From NCBI RefSeq assembly GCF_052857255.1, contig NC_135500.1, forward strand, positions 164,590,183 through 164,654,182: a stretch of DNA of 64,000 nucleotides, given 5' to 3'. Positions within the stretch are counted from its first letter, which is position 1. Every line of letters begins with the position of its first letter. The position numbers were made by a program, and so were the translations under genes. The stretch comes from Amblyomma americanum (Eukaryota; Arthropoda; Arachnida; Ixodida; Ixodidae). Of this stretch, positions 24,223 to 35,581 are shown piece by piece. Under the pieces are notes generated by a model. The model was given only the letters and a program-made list of their open reading frames with translations, was not told where the DNA came from and searched no databases.

Positions 24223-26612
24223 TCACAGCAGACTCTGTCTGTATGCATATTTACTGATATTTACCACTTTCCGGTACTGTGCAAAACGACTCTCGAGAGG
24301 ATCCGTTTGAACTTTCCCTAGTAAAACGTACTTAAAATGAAGTTCACTTATGCAATACTTTGCCAATGCCAGTAAGGATTGAGCAGATAGCCTTAGGACA
24401 CTAAATGTGTCCTGGGTAAGGACCCCAGTGTCATGCCCATAAAATTCCCAGACATCACGCCAGGTAATGAAACCATTCAGAAAAGCTACTTTTGGGTCAT
24501 CTGTACTGCAAGACATGGATTCTTCGTAAGCAGTACGATGATGGAAGCCTTTATTTGGCGTTTTTACGTTGACAATACTCCACCAGCGAAGAATGATTTT
24601 GATGAAATGTGCTGTTGCTGCCGCATGTTGAAAATCAGCTTCACCACTGCGAGCTGCCAGGGCTGTGGCTATGTGCAGATTAGAAACCTGCTGTACCAGC
24701 TTCACATTTTGCCGTTCCAAGTTGCTCGGATTAAGTGCCTTGGATGCCAAGCCATACCCAGACTTTATCAGTAGAGATGACTCCTCTTTATGTAAATCTC
24801 TCAATTTCTTAAATGAGGCAGACATTTTGCATTCAGGACGAAGATCATTCTTTGAAAGCTCAAAACGTAGGTAGAAAAAGCAAGTCCCCACATTTTTCTG
24901 ATTCAGCCAATTGTTTCTGATACACTTCAAAAGATATACAGCATCTACCACATAAAATAATGGCCGATCAGGATCTGCCGGATGTGGATAAACATGACGA
25001 AGCATTGGCTTTGGCAGAAACATCTTCATTGCCTTTCTGTTTAGAGAGTTAGTGTCATCAACAATGGCTATGAGCCAGTACTCAATTTCTTCTAAGCGTA
25101 TGATCACCTTCTTCAGCATGGCATGAAGTTGGTCGCCCTGCATGGTTTTTACCGGAAGAATGTGTGCTACCTCCTTGAATGAGCTCAGCAAACTTTGTAT
25201 CATAAACATGTGTACAGATGTGGCTGCCTCGCTGGAATTCACTGCAGCACCACATATGCTGCCCCCCCCCCCCCCCCCCCTTATAATCAAAACAAGGCTT
25301 GATATGAATTTCGTCAAGCATCAAGATCACTGTCTTTTCATGTGGCTGCAGATGTGTAAATCTCTGGGAAACATACTGAAGGAAAGTTGCATCACAAGAA
25401 TCAATTTCTGGGAACATTTTACAGATGAGCACACTTTCCTAATAGTGCTCAGATGGGGCAAGGCTAGAGTACTTGTTTTTCTCAAATACTTGTAGGCATG
25501 CGGCGATATTGTGTGGAGAATGCATGCAAACACCATTACCTGTGTGCTGTACTGAATACGCTCTGCGGAGAGCAGTGTTAGCTGTTACTTTAAAAATTTC
25601 ACAACCCCTTTCTTGTTTTCATTATTGCTTTCTTCCAATTTGTCTAGAAGGAAATTTACTGCAAGCGACAGGTGGCGAGAACTACAACGCTCGCCAGACT
25701 CGTCAGACAGCATGCACAGGTTGTTCAAAATTTCCAACAAGGAGCTTACTTTGAAAACCGAGTCTGGTACAACAGCGCTATCAAGATTCTTGATCGCGGA
25801 TCCTTGGTAGCAGGCTGAGACTGGGAGGTTTTCGAACACTGTCAACGACGACTTCAACCAAGGTTCACGATCGTTGGTGATGTTCAAAAACATCGTAAAC
25901 TTTTCTTTATGAATCACAGTCCACTGCACTGACACTGAGGCCACTTGCAGGCGCGCCTTTAGTTCTTCGAGTGACGAAAATTGGTCTCTCTCCTGCTCCG
26001 CTTCATATGACGCCAGTGATCCTTTGACCGCATTGACGAGTTGGGAAGCTTCTAGTCGGCTCCTCTTAGCATCAGGTGGTTCTCCCTTGCTGTTGTCTGG
26101 TGCTGAAAGGTACGAAGGGCAGTTGGGAAATACGGTAGGCACCGATCCACGGCGCATCCGCGGTACTGGCAATCGAACTGTAAGAACATTTTCTCTTCTT
26201 GGATCCGTGTACGATGTCGCTGTCTAGATGCATGAAGCGTCGAAATGATCGGCGCAAACCTGCACAAACGTACAAACGTTCCGTAAACATCTCATAATCC
26301 ACTTATTAAAATAGCCTAATGCTAGCCGCTTTGTCTATAAGCGTGTTTGAGAAAGAAATGTGGCCACAATCAATCTATCTGGGCCTCGGAAGTATCACAA
26401 TAAACGTGCTGATTAAGTAAAAGCAACCAGGAGCACATAACAGTACAATAAACATTACTTACCTTAGTGTACGAAGTGGGCACGAAGTCCTTCCTTGGAA
26501 TGGCGCGTAACCACTTGAAAGTGTCGTCGTCTTTTGGGGAAGAAAACACTTGTATCTTCCTGCCCGTATCGTAATTGCCGGTGCACCCCGGCACACAACA
26601 CTTGTTCGGCAT
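24223..26612 (-). pseudogene. THAP / P-element-type transposase, broken
   Basis: The ATG at 26612-26610 begins exon 1 (26612-26463, 50 codons). It shows a THAP N-terminus with Cys6-x3-Cys10 and Trp34. A consensus donor (GTAAGT) at 26462 and a TTTGTGCAG acceptor at 26260 define a 203-nt intron. Exon 2 opens in phase with VCADHF, which supplies the Cys and His that complete the C2CH finger, and later SVPTVF resembles the THAP AVPxxF motif. Further on are LMLDEIHIKP near 25315, YVVDAVYLLKCIRNNW near 24940 and TDPLESRFAQYR near 24290, all typical of P/THAP9 transposases. Lesions: an in-frame TAG at 26226-26224, a TAA near 25587, a frame change near 25,400-25,430, and a C19 run (25262-25280) that shifts frame beside the catalytic Asp block. 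It cannot make a full protein. Confidence 0.85.
25262..25280. repeat. C19 homopolymer inside the transposase gene
   Basis: A pure run of 19 C, read as poly-Gly on the minus strand. It sits directly after the FDYKGG segment and separates two frames that each look like transposase. Confidence 0.9.
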
Positions 26613-26829
26613 TTTAGTATCCGCTGCACATCGCACACGGAAACAAAACTGCCGCAAAACAACGACGAGAGACGACAAACGCGACCACGCCGCTGCAACC
26701 AACCGGCCCGCGTGGCGCAGGGAGCGTGAAAGAGAGAATAAAGAAAAAAACAGCAGGGACTAAAATCATGTCTCTGGCGATGCGGCTTCTGCAAGTGTCA
26801 GCCTGCCGGATGTGGCGTCAAAATTTTGG

Positions 26830-26860
26830 GCGCAGGCCTGAAAGCTGTTCAGGGGGTAAT
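26830..26860 (-). repeat. P-like element terminal inverted repeat, right
   Basis: 31 bp, the partner of 24012-24041. Confidence 0.9.
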
Positions 26861-26861
26861 C

Positions 26862-26868
26862 CTCCGGC
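26862..26868. repeat. Candidate target-site repeat, right of the P-like element
   Basis: CTCCGGC, the same as 24004-24010. Confidence 0.5.
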
Positions 26869-27572
26869 GCGCCAGCTGTGCGCCGTGTGACGTCACTGCT
26901 CCTCGCGCATGCGCAACATGGCTCTCCAGGACCCACGCAAAACTGCTCAACCTAGGCGAGTGTAGCCCATGCTATATAAAAAAAAACGAACATCCGTAGA
27001 CTCGAAGATATTTATCGCTATGACTAAGCGTGTGGATTGCAGTCTGACCAAACAATGAGACCAGAAATAGGCACGAAGTCATTTAGGAACAGTGGCCAAC
27101 ACGTAGGCTCTCTTCCAGGAACAACTGCGCTGTAGGTCGGTACGGGGCGCTGAGAACTTAATGTAACATGATGACTCCTGCAGCGCTTATAAATAAAAAG
27201 GAATGCTCAAGCATAGAACTCATACACTTCCACTTGTTCAAACACACAAATTATAGTGAGTTTAAAGATAGCGAATGCATTGTCTCATCTTCCCTCCGTC
27301 CTTGTTTCTAAGGGCTACGGTGCTCATCGGGATTTCAGCGATAGCAACAGAGGCCGCATTTTTGTAGCGATAGCTACATTACAGCAGCATTTCGAGCCTC
27401 CAGCGTGGCGGCGCCGCCACGCCGTGGCTGCGCTGCCACCCTGTGGCTGCGGTGCCAGGCTGTCACCTGGTTGGTCACGGGGTGCGGAGCGGCTGCTGCT
27501 GCCGGCGGCGCGGCGCGCCGGCGAAACCGAGCTGCCACCGCTATGCGCATGCGCCGTGTCAAGTAGGACGAA
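26869..27572. other. Gene-free, GC-rich block
   Basis: CpG-rich at 26870-26930 and 27390-27570. It contains a GTAGCGATAGCTAC palindrome at about 27364-27377. No gene is recognised. It may be part of a dispersed repeat. Confidence 0.4.
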
Positions 27573-28125
27573 AATGAAGCAGCAATGACACTCATGCGGT
27601 GCAGGATTCCCCGTTTAAATCTTTACTTATGTAGATGCTGGTTTGGTCCCTCAAACCTTTGTGCGGCTTGTGGTGAAGTCGAAACATTAGAGCATTTCCT
27701 ACTCTCTTGCCGGAGGTTTGCACATCAGAGGAGAGCACACCTAGAAATTCCCATTACAAATTTGGGACTCACTTTGTCGGTTCCCCTCCTCCTCTCTTTC
27801 GGCGCGAGCGCCAAGGGTTTTGCATTGCTTCAGGTTTGCGAATACCTCCACAATTTCATAACAGCTACCGGTAGGTTCCATTGCTAATTGTTTTCAAAAT
27901 TTCCGCATTTAAAAGAGCGTTTCGGTATTTTCATATATCCAATTCTCATATATTCTTTCCAGATATTTTTATTTTATTTTCCTTTTCTTTTAAATTACTC
28001 TGAAATTTCACCCAAGGCACAAACTTTAGCTTGGTACCAGTTAAGCCTCTTCTTTGGGCTCTCCTCACTGAACCCTGGCCAATCCCCCGTTGTTAGTATG
28101 TGCCATGTCACGAAGGCAACAGCAA
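27573..28125 (+). mobile_element. 5'-truncated LINE (family of the 49.4-kb LINE)
   Basis: It begins about 100 codons before the end of ORF2 and continues through the 3' untranslated region. The shared terminal block GGCCAATCCCCC, then GTATGTGCCATG, lies at 28077-28107 and is followed by a CAA-type tail (GGCAACAGCAACGG). No clear target duplication was found. Confidence 0.85.
27585..27887 (+). pseudogene. LINE ORF2 C-terminal zinc-finger remnant
   Basis: 100 codons colinear with the last 100 residues of ORF2 at 50903-54538. Identical runs include NLYLCRC, HFLLSCRRFA and LLSFGASAKGF. The Cys-x2-Cys...His-x4-Cys zinc-binding residues are kept. It remains open to its natural stop but lacks endonuclease, RT and RNase H, so it has no independent function. 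Confidence 0.9.
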
Positions 28126-28610
28126 CGGAGCGGCGAAAGACTGAATTTGCAATTCAACTGAAAAAGTTCCACTCGGCGAGCTGTAGCTGTCGCGTTACTC
28201 CAGGTTTAACCAGAGCTAAACCACCGCCAATTTGTTTTCCCCGTCTCTGATCTATATTTCATAGATTTCTATTCTACTAATGCGTAAGTGGCTAGAATGT
28301 GCGGCAGGAAATGTTGTAAACAACCCGCTGTAAATGTTTCCCTGTGACGCGTACCTTTGGTATTTATGACACCATACTCCAGGTCCTTTGTCGGCATGTG
28401 CACGACGGCCACATTAAAGGCGTGATAAATGCGAGCTCTGGCCTCGCTGATTTTGGGATCCCACGGCACCGCGACACGTTTCCGAGAAGATGAATGGGTA
28501 CGGTCGAGGTCTGGCTGAGCTACTTTAGGTTGCACTGAGGTCTCGAATAAACTAGGCGCATCTTTTTAGCGAACCTTCGCGGCACACTGTGTCCGAAACG
28601 CTCTCAAGAT
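28126..28610. other. No recognisable gene
   Basis: Only short frames; nothing supported. Confidence 0.5.
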
Positions 28611-28627
28611 TGTTGGTTAAGCTTCGT
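28611..28627. repeat. 17-bp direct repeat, left
   Basis: TGTTGGTTAAGCTTCGT, identical to 28928-28944. The two copies bracket the SINE and about 65 bp to its left. Confidence 0.8.
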
Positions 28628-28691
28628 CTTAAGCTTCGGTTAAGCTTTGGTATTTGCATATGCAGTCACTGTAATCTCACTGAGCACTCTA

Positions 28692-28927
28692 CATTTTTTG
28701 GTTGGTTTGGTTAATGAGGTTTAACGTTCCAAAGCGGCTCTGGCTTTGAGGGACGCTGTAGTGGAGTGCTTCGGGATAATTTCGACCACCTGACATTCTT
28801 TATAGTGCACTGTACATGGGCCTTTAGCATTTCGCCTTTATAGGAAAGCGACCGCCGGGGTCGGCATCGAACCCGCTTCATTCGGGTCAGCAGCCAAGCA
28901 CCATAACCAATCAGCCACTGTGACGGC
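28692..28927 (-). mobile_element. tRNA-derived SINE
   Basis: On the minus strand the head has an A-box-like TGGCTGATTGGTTATGG and a B-box-like GGTTCGATGCC. The body carries the ATTTCGACCACCTGACATTC and TAGCATTTCGCC blocks and ends with GGTTTAACGTTCCAAAGCGG near the left end. It belongs to the same family as the copies at 14.7, 36.5, 55.8 and 56.0 kb. Confidence 0.85.
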
Positions 28928-28944
28928 TGTTGGTTAAGCTTCGT
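28928..28944. repeat. 17-bp direct repeat, right
   Basis: TGTTGGTTAAGCTTCGT, the partner of 28611-28627. Confidence 0.8.
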
Positions 28945-29682
28945 TAAGCTACAAGTTCTCTCGGCTCTTTTAACTTTCACCTTGCCATTTCTGCAAGCAT
29001 TTTTATAACCTGCCTCGCTCCTCACTTCCCATCGTTAAGAAGGCTTTCTTGTTGTTATCGTTTTTCTTTTCTTGCCAACTTTCCTGTTTTTCTGTAAAAC
29101 AGAAACCGTGCAGAAGAGACGTGCTTTCGTCAAATCTCTGACCTTACTTTTCGTATACTAAGTTCATTGCCATCACGTCGTGCCGGCCATAATGCACTAA
29201 CAGGTGCTAATGGTACATAGTCAATCACGGCGACGAATAAACTGTTCGCACTTCGCGCCGAGGACGCTTACAGTGGTGGTGGTGAGCAAGCAATGAACAA
29301 ATGCAACGAATGCACAAATATCGTTTTAAAGTGAGAAAATACATGCCTGAATCTACTCCGGATAACGAAACAGGTTACCGTTATTTCTTCAGAGGACGAG
29401 TTATTAGCCTTGTAGTGCTTGGTGGTAGCGGCGTTGGTAGCCCCCCAGCCATACAAGTATCAATAATTGCCATTTCAGCAGTGAGAATAGTGTAGTAGTG
29501 CTGGCGGTAGCGGTTATAGTATTAATAACACTGCGAATGTCCATGACTTGGTGATTGCTTGCGGGTCGTGGTACTGTTAACAGAGGCCATGCTAGTTATT
29601 GAAAGCAGCAGGAACTGTAGTAGTAATAATGTACTAGTGGTAGTAGTAGCGGTAGATGGCGTGGAAGTTGTAATGTTAGTAA

Positions 29683-29732
29683 CAGTAGTGAGAGTATTCC
29701 TTAGTAGCAGTGGTGAGAGTATTCCTTAGTAG
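29683..29732. repeat. 25-bp tandem duplication in GTA-rich DNA
   Basis: Two copies of CAGTrGTGAGAGTATTCCTT plus AGTAG. They differ at one position. Confidence 0.8.
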
Positions 29733-31678
29733 CCCAATATTACATAGTTTTACTAGAAGTCGATTCACGAGTTTTACTAGTAGAAAAAATAAAAAGTTAT
29801 AGATCGGCGCAATCACAAAACATCCTTCGAGGCCGAAGTATGCGAACCGACAGCTGGCCAATTCAAGTGATAAATCATCTCAATATTCAGTATCTTTACT
29901 ATAAAAAGTGACACATTCAGCGTCTCTTTGTTCTAAAAACGAAACGCCGCTTTGACACATGCATCTTGATAAATTTGCTATTCCTTCGTTAAAAGCTGCA
30001 TAAATTATCGGAAATTTTTATGAAACGACTTATTTTTGACTCACGCCGCTGCACCCTTCACTACACCAAGTCAGGCACCAAACCTAACGCTATTGCTTGA
30101 AGTTCTGGCGCTCTCCTCCTGACGACACTTTATGATCCCCTCAATATAGAGGGCGTGCACCGCCTGATATCAAGAATCAAGAAAATTTGCCCAACGTGCT
30201 ATCACAAATCATAACCGCCTTTAGTTAACTCACAGACGTATGCTAACTAATTCTGAAAGCAAAACGTTTTTTTACGTGGAATAAAACTTTATTGCCTCAA
30301 GTACAAACATCGAATGTTATTCCGAGTGCTGGTTCCATTTTGAGCAAACTGTACCTAATCAGAAATACTAGACAAGCGCATTTTTAAATGAGAGGTTCTT
30401 TATTAAGGCAATATTTTATCATACCGTATAACTGCACCATAACAATCAATATATCCGGAGATCCCTTCTCGCGACGCTTGTAGTTTTCCTTCCATTTATT
30501 GTCAAAAACGCACCTTACTGATTTTCCACGGCAGTCTCTATCACTCGATGCGGACAAAGGGCAAATCTAAAAAGCAGGATTTCGCTACGTATCGGATTAG
30601 ACCATTCCCAACAATTTAATTGTTAATAAAAGTGTCACACAGTACTCCACAGCTGCGTCACAGTTAAAAGCGATGTCCAAGAAAGCTGGAATTTTTTTAA
30701 GAAATATAAATCCCATCAAAAATAACCAGTTCTTTCATTAAAAAGTATTTAGATAGTTAATTTTCTATCCTTCACGTTAGAATATCTTAATTTTTCTTTA
30801 ATTACGGGTTTCATCGGTAAACTCCTTCGTTGCGGCTCTGTTACTATTGTGAAGTTCTTAACATACGCCCTGTTTTAATGAGTTAGCTCAATTTTATTTC
30901 AGTTTAAAAATGCTACTGCTCCGAGCGATTGTACAGAGATGCTTTACATAACCTATTAACTCCAAGAAAATTCTCGCGGTATGCCAGTTCTTTTTTAAGT
31001 CCTGAATCTCACCTTAATTTGCATTCCCATGCGGGCAGCGTCTGCTATACACAGGCGACACAAGCACGCTCTAGTTAACTAAGCCAAACAAGCACCGTCG
31101 TATTGGATCGTGCATATACTCATCTAGCGTCTGACGATATAGTGCAGCGTCGACGATAAAAAAAAAGTCGCAATAGCAGCGCTCGACGGTTCTTGCCATC
31201 TTCACGCGCCTTCGTACCGCAAAACACAGGAGAGGCCTGGAGACGCCAGCCCAATTCGATGTGGCGCCATTTCCTTTCCCTAACACCGAAGGGAACTCGC
31301 AGCCAGCGATGCGCGGCCTCCAAGTCCCGCCGGCTGTGGAGTCACTCACGCAAAGCTGCGCCCAAACCAATTATGCCTCACAGAATGCGAGTTTTGAACA
31401 GATGCGCAAGAGAAAGGAAGGGAAAAATTAAAGTCGACAAAAAAGAATATTTTCAAACAACGAACGTGCCCCGGAAAACGAAAAGGAAGCTTGAGCAAAC
31501 TCATGCAGGGAAACAAAATACATAAAAACCCAAAGTGTTCATTCACCCCAGCGCGGCTGAAAATTTCTTGGGAGTTTGGATTTTGTTCCCAAATCACGTC
31601 AAGCGTGCGAGACTGAAATTCTTTGACAAGCGGACTTGAAGAAAAACTCCATAGTCGGTATTTCAGGAGTGCGTTTCA

Positions 31679-31709
31679 CTCTCTCTCTCTCTCTCCCTCT
31701 CTCTCTCTT
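31679..31709. repeat. (CT)n microsatellite
   Basis: CT repeat with one interruption. Confidence 0.85.
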
Positions 31710-33400
31710 TCCTCTCGCTATTTGCGTTTGTTTCCCCCGTCACGACCTCAGGTCTTAATTCGATTCTCTTGGAACGTCGGTAGTGCGATGCTGTTTCTGC
31801 ATACCAGGGTTGTTGTTTTCTGTGTCGTTGTTTTTTCTTCCCGCGATTATATTCTTCGACCACCATGTCAGATGAACAAATCAAAGAGCAAAACTTGGCA
31901 CACCGTACGTGTTCTATGGAGTGTTTTGACATACCGCTTGCATTCCACGAAGTCAACCAGGTCTTCCAAGCCAGCTGCTTACTACAGTGGCATAGAAGCT
32001 ACAGTGCCATTTATTTATTCGGCGCTGCACTACACTAAATCTCCATTAGCGAGTACCTTCTTTTTCACGAAGGAAGCCGCGGACTCTTCATTATTATCGT
32101 CGCTATTAATAAGGACTGCAAAAACAATTATGAGTTTGTTTCGAATATGCACTACTCTCTTTAGTTGGCCAATTTTTTTGTGCAGGTTGTATTGAGTACT
32201 TTTCTTTCATGAGCAATTGTACACAGTGCTCAATTGAAGTAACTTTAGAAAGGGCAGATTTAAAAGGCTTTTAGTCGCTTTTCTGTAAGATTGTACTTTT
32301 TTCAGCGGAAGTTGAGCGCTTTATCAATTCATTGGAGTGAAAACAGCTTTGACTATGGAATAAACGTGGGCGCGCTCTTTGTGCATTGATTATCAACCCC
32401 TACCCTCCCCCCCCCCTCCCCTTTGTTGGCCACTTTCTCCGCATAACTAGCTCCTTCCAGAAATCTGTGTATAATCTGCAGGCAAAGCATTCACAGCTTC
32501 TTCCTTATATCTCAGAACCAAAGCATTTCAATGCTGATGCATATTTCACCCACCACCAAAAAGTCGCAAACAAGAAAGTCGCTAAGTCATCAAGAAAGGG
32601 CCATCAGCGTTTCAAACGAACAAATAACAGAGCTTAGCACAGACCGAAATAAGGGTTCACCCCTTCACGGTCCCTCCTACGGCTCGTAGCGCTTTGAGAG
32701 GCTGGATAGGATATCCCATGGTAAGGCAGAAGGGCATTTTGCAGTGCAACTAATAAAATGCACAAATCCGCGGAACCCAAGCGTTGGCGTGGGTTGCTGC
32801 ACTTGGCAGCTACGCGTGGGACGAGCAGCTTAAACTGCAGCGGACGAATGCGTACGTCGACACGCATACGGCAGGGCGCGCAGCGAGGACGAGCAAAGGT
32901 GAGGCATAGTGGGTGTTCAAACAGACACGGACATACGAGATGTATCACGGCTTTTTATTTTCTTCTTTTTTTTACCAGCGTGGATCTGGCGTGGGAGTTG
33001 GCTGCGCTCAACTGTGCATTCATATAATCGCGGCCCGAGAACAAAAATATGCTCCAGCAGCTGGGCATCTGGACTCACGATTTCCCTAAAGCTACCGGTT
33101 CTTGATTGGCAAATGTTTTTTTTTCTCAGTCAGTTATATCCCCCCTACGCTGCGTAAGAAGTACATTTAAATGGCTGCCGTGTAGGCCGTCGGGCGGTGT
33201 CACTTGACATTTCTGCGGCTCATGTGCGCCCGTTACGTGACCAAGCACAGAAGGCGCATTTGTTCTCAGCTTGCACAGTTAGGTCTTCCGTGTTACAAAA
33301 CGAAAGTCGAAATGCGATGAACATTCTAGCCTGAACACAGGGATTTCAAACGCGGCACATTAGACTTGAAATAAAAGGGGCATACGAAGAACATAAATAA

Positions 33401-34005
33401 AGTGGTAGGGTTTTAACGTAGCTAAACCGAGCAGACATGCGAAAGCATGCGTTTAGCCTATTTGCTGCATGGTGTTCAGTTGCTGGGTCTGCTGTACGTC
33501 TGGCGACGATATTAAACTAAGGTTAAGCTCTGATCGAGGTTAAGCTGATCTGATCTGTTCGCGCCGCAGATGTAAGTTGATGAAGACGACGATATGCAAT
33601 GCACAGCATGAGAGTGCGTTGCGCCTTAACTCTTCATTGCCTTTATTTTTTTGCTCAAAATTAATTTATTTGTGATTATTCCTTTAAATTTATTTATTTA
33701 AACACTCACCGCTGTGTTTCCTCAAGATCTCTCAAAATTCGTTATTTGTTTTCAAACATTTCTCTATTTATTCTTATGAGCCGCTTGAAATAAACCTGCT
33801 TGAATTTCCTCCTGTTTGGATCGGCACCAAACCATGGCCAACCCCCCACTGTGGGTATGTGACATCACTTTTAGGCAACAACAACAATAACACGAGGTGC
33901 GATTGGCTGCGGCGATAGCATAGTGCCTTCGTGCAGTGGCCAGCGAAGCAGATCTGTCGGCGTCGCCGCGGGTTCGAATCCCACTAGCGGCAATCTTTAT
34001 TTCTT
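33401..34005 (+). mobile_element. Composite SINE-like repeat, copy B, split by a LINE tail
   Basis: The first part (33401-33630) matches copy A at 8945. The second part (33888-34005) continues it and carries a tRNA-like segment: TAGCATAGTGCCTTCG, B box GGGTTCGAATCCC, and end GCGGCAATCTTTATTT. Removing 33631-33887 restores the order seen in copy A, where TTTAAC runs straight into ACGAGGCG. Confidence 0.75.
33631..33887 (+). mobile_element. LINE 3' tail inserted into a SINE
   Basis: A 5'-truncated copy ending in the terminal motif shared with the 49.4-kb LINE (CATGGCCAACCCCCCACTGT, then GGGTATGTGACATC, 33832-33866) and an AACAACAACAA tail. The junctions share TAAC at 33627-33630 and 33888-33891, a possible short target duplication. 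Confidence 0.8.
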
Positions 34006-35446
34006 CTGCACCACAGATTCTTGGTTAAGTTTGACATCATGAAGTGTTTTGGTAGTAAAAAAAAACACGACGTCCCAATCCAAGGTAAACACATTCGGCG
34101 AATTTAGCAGCCAACATGGAGCTGAGGAGAACGCCAGCCGAAGAGACCCCCCCCCACTCAAACGAAGCGAAAACACACTAGAACAATATTAAGTCCAGTC
34201 TGGAAAACAGCGACACATAAAAAAAGTAGCAGAAAAACAGGTATGAAACTTTGGCAGGGTAATGCGGCTTTGTCTTGTCGCGGCGCGAACAACTTGTAAG
34301 CCGACGCCAAGCGAGCGCGACAGTAATTAATCATGCGCCTCCGTCAAACCTTTGTTCGCAAGAGAGGCACGTGCAGGCATGGGAACAAAGGCATAGACAG
34401 CGCCCACTCTTCCGCCGGCACTGGCGTCATCTTTGTACTAGGCAGCGCAAAGCTTAAAAGAAGGGTTTCCTGGTATCGGGTGTGTATTAGCGCAATGCTC
34501 ACGGATTTTCTCTGGTGTCTAGACTTTAATACTGCCGAAAGTGTCCCTGGTACTAAACGATGCGCAAAGTGAAACAAATGGTTTGAAAGCGAGTGATTAG
34601 ACATGCGGTAATTTATGTAATTTATCGCAGTTATCCGGCTTCAATCAACTTAGAAAACTAAATAACTAAAACCAAAAAGCTACGGATTTGTTATAAAGAC
34701 TTCCGTTACTATAGTCTGCATGATGTGCAAGAAAAGTAAGAGAGAGCACACTTATCTTTAGTCAATATGAAAACGAGCTGCACTAAAAGAACTTTTAAAT
34801 TAAACTGAGATTTTTTAATTTGACATTAATGACTCGTCTTTTGGCAGTAAGTATAAAAAAGCAGAAAACCATCAGAAGCCGCACAGTCATGTGCAAGGTG
34901 TCATCTTGTAGCCGCAAGTTCTATATGTAATTGAGGGTGCTGGCTATTTCAATTTGTTCCTTGCAGCTATTGACCCTCGCGTTCCCATGTTACTTATGGA
35001 CATATAAAATCAAATGAAAATATAACGAAACGTTACCTTGGATGTTTGGCACTTTGGGCACTCTATGCTAACAAAAAAAAAGTAATTGTCATCAATGATT
35101 CTAAGCGCAAGAATTTCGTTTTATGAGCACTCGTAATGAGTATATAGTTATCTCTATTGTCATAAGCCTAAATTTTCGCTGGCAAACAGTCCTGTGGCAC
35201 AGTGCGTATGACGCTCTGCAGTTGAACTCGCAATCATGCGTTCGTTTTCCGACGGTAGTATCTCATTTTCAAGCAAAGTAAAAAAAAAGTAATTCAAGGC
35301 TTTCTCCTATAGTTCTTAATAAATGTAGAGGGAGACAGTCTGGATAGCGTGTTTTGAAGTTGCTTGTGAATGCACTTTAAATCTCTGTGCATATGTCGGA
35401 TGCAACACTCGACACTCGCCTTCGCCGCTGGCACTTGCGAGTCTTT
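34006..35446. other. No recognisable gene
   Basis: AT-rich with only short frames. Confidence 0.5.
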
Positions 35447-35581
35447 TACACTTTAAACGGAAAGGAGTAAAAAAGGGAGTAAGCTGTCCAGTAGCGAACT
35501 CCCAATTTTAAAATGAAGTGTGCTACAGGACAACTTACTCCCTTTCTACTCCCATTTAGGCGGATTTGCGTTTAGAGTGTA
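35447..35581. mobile_element. MITE, copy 1 (TACACTyTAA family)
   Basis: The ends are TACACTTTAAACG and GTTTAGAGTGTA. The inner inverted blocks are GGGAGTAAGCTGTCC (left) and GGACAACTTACTCCC (right). It is non-coding, about 135 bp. The TA at each end fits a TA-target (Tc1/mariner-like) mover, as an inference. A second copy is at 63662-63797. Confidence 0.75.

Larger units (their letters stand above)
24011..26861 (-). mobile_element. P-element-like DNA transposon (about 2.85 kb)
   Basis: The ends are inverted repeats of 30 bp (24012-24041) and 31 bp (26830-26860). Reading inward each runs ATTACCCC, then TGAACAG, then TTTCAGGCCTGCGC, with one substitution and one extra C. Inside lies a minus-strand gene with a THAP zinc finger followed by P-type transposase. 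The length, the roughly 31-bp repeats and the gene content match the canonical P-element plan (Drosophila P is about 2.9 kb with 31-bp repeats). The transposase is broken, so this copy could only move if a protein were supplied by another copy. Confidence 0.85.
28945..33400. other. No recognisable gene
   Basis: Contains an imperfect GTA/GTAGTA-rich block (29490-29735) with a 25-bp unit duplicated at 29683-29707 and 29708-29732, long AT-rich DNA, and a short CT run (31679-31709). Frames up to 190 codons (31623-32195) have no recognisable domain. Confidence 0.45.

Noticed and set aside
24433..25754. Plus-strand frames across the P-like element
   Set aside because: They are antisense to recognisable transposase sequence.
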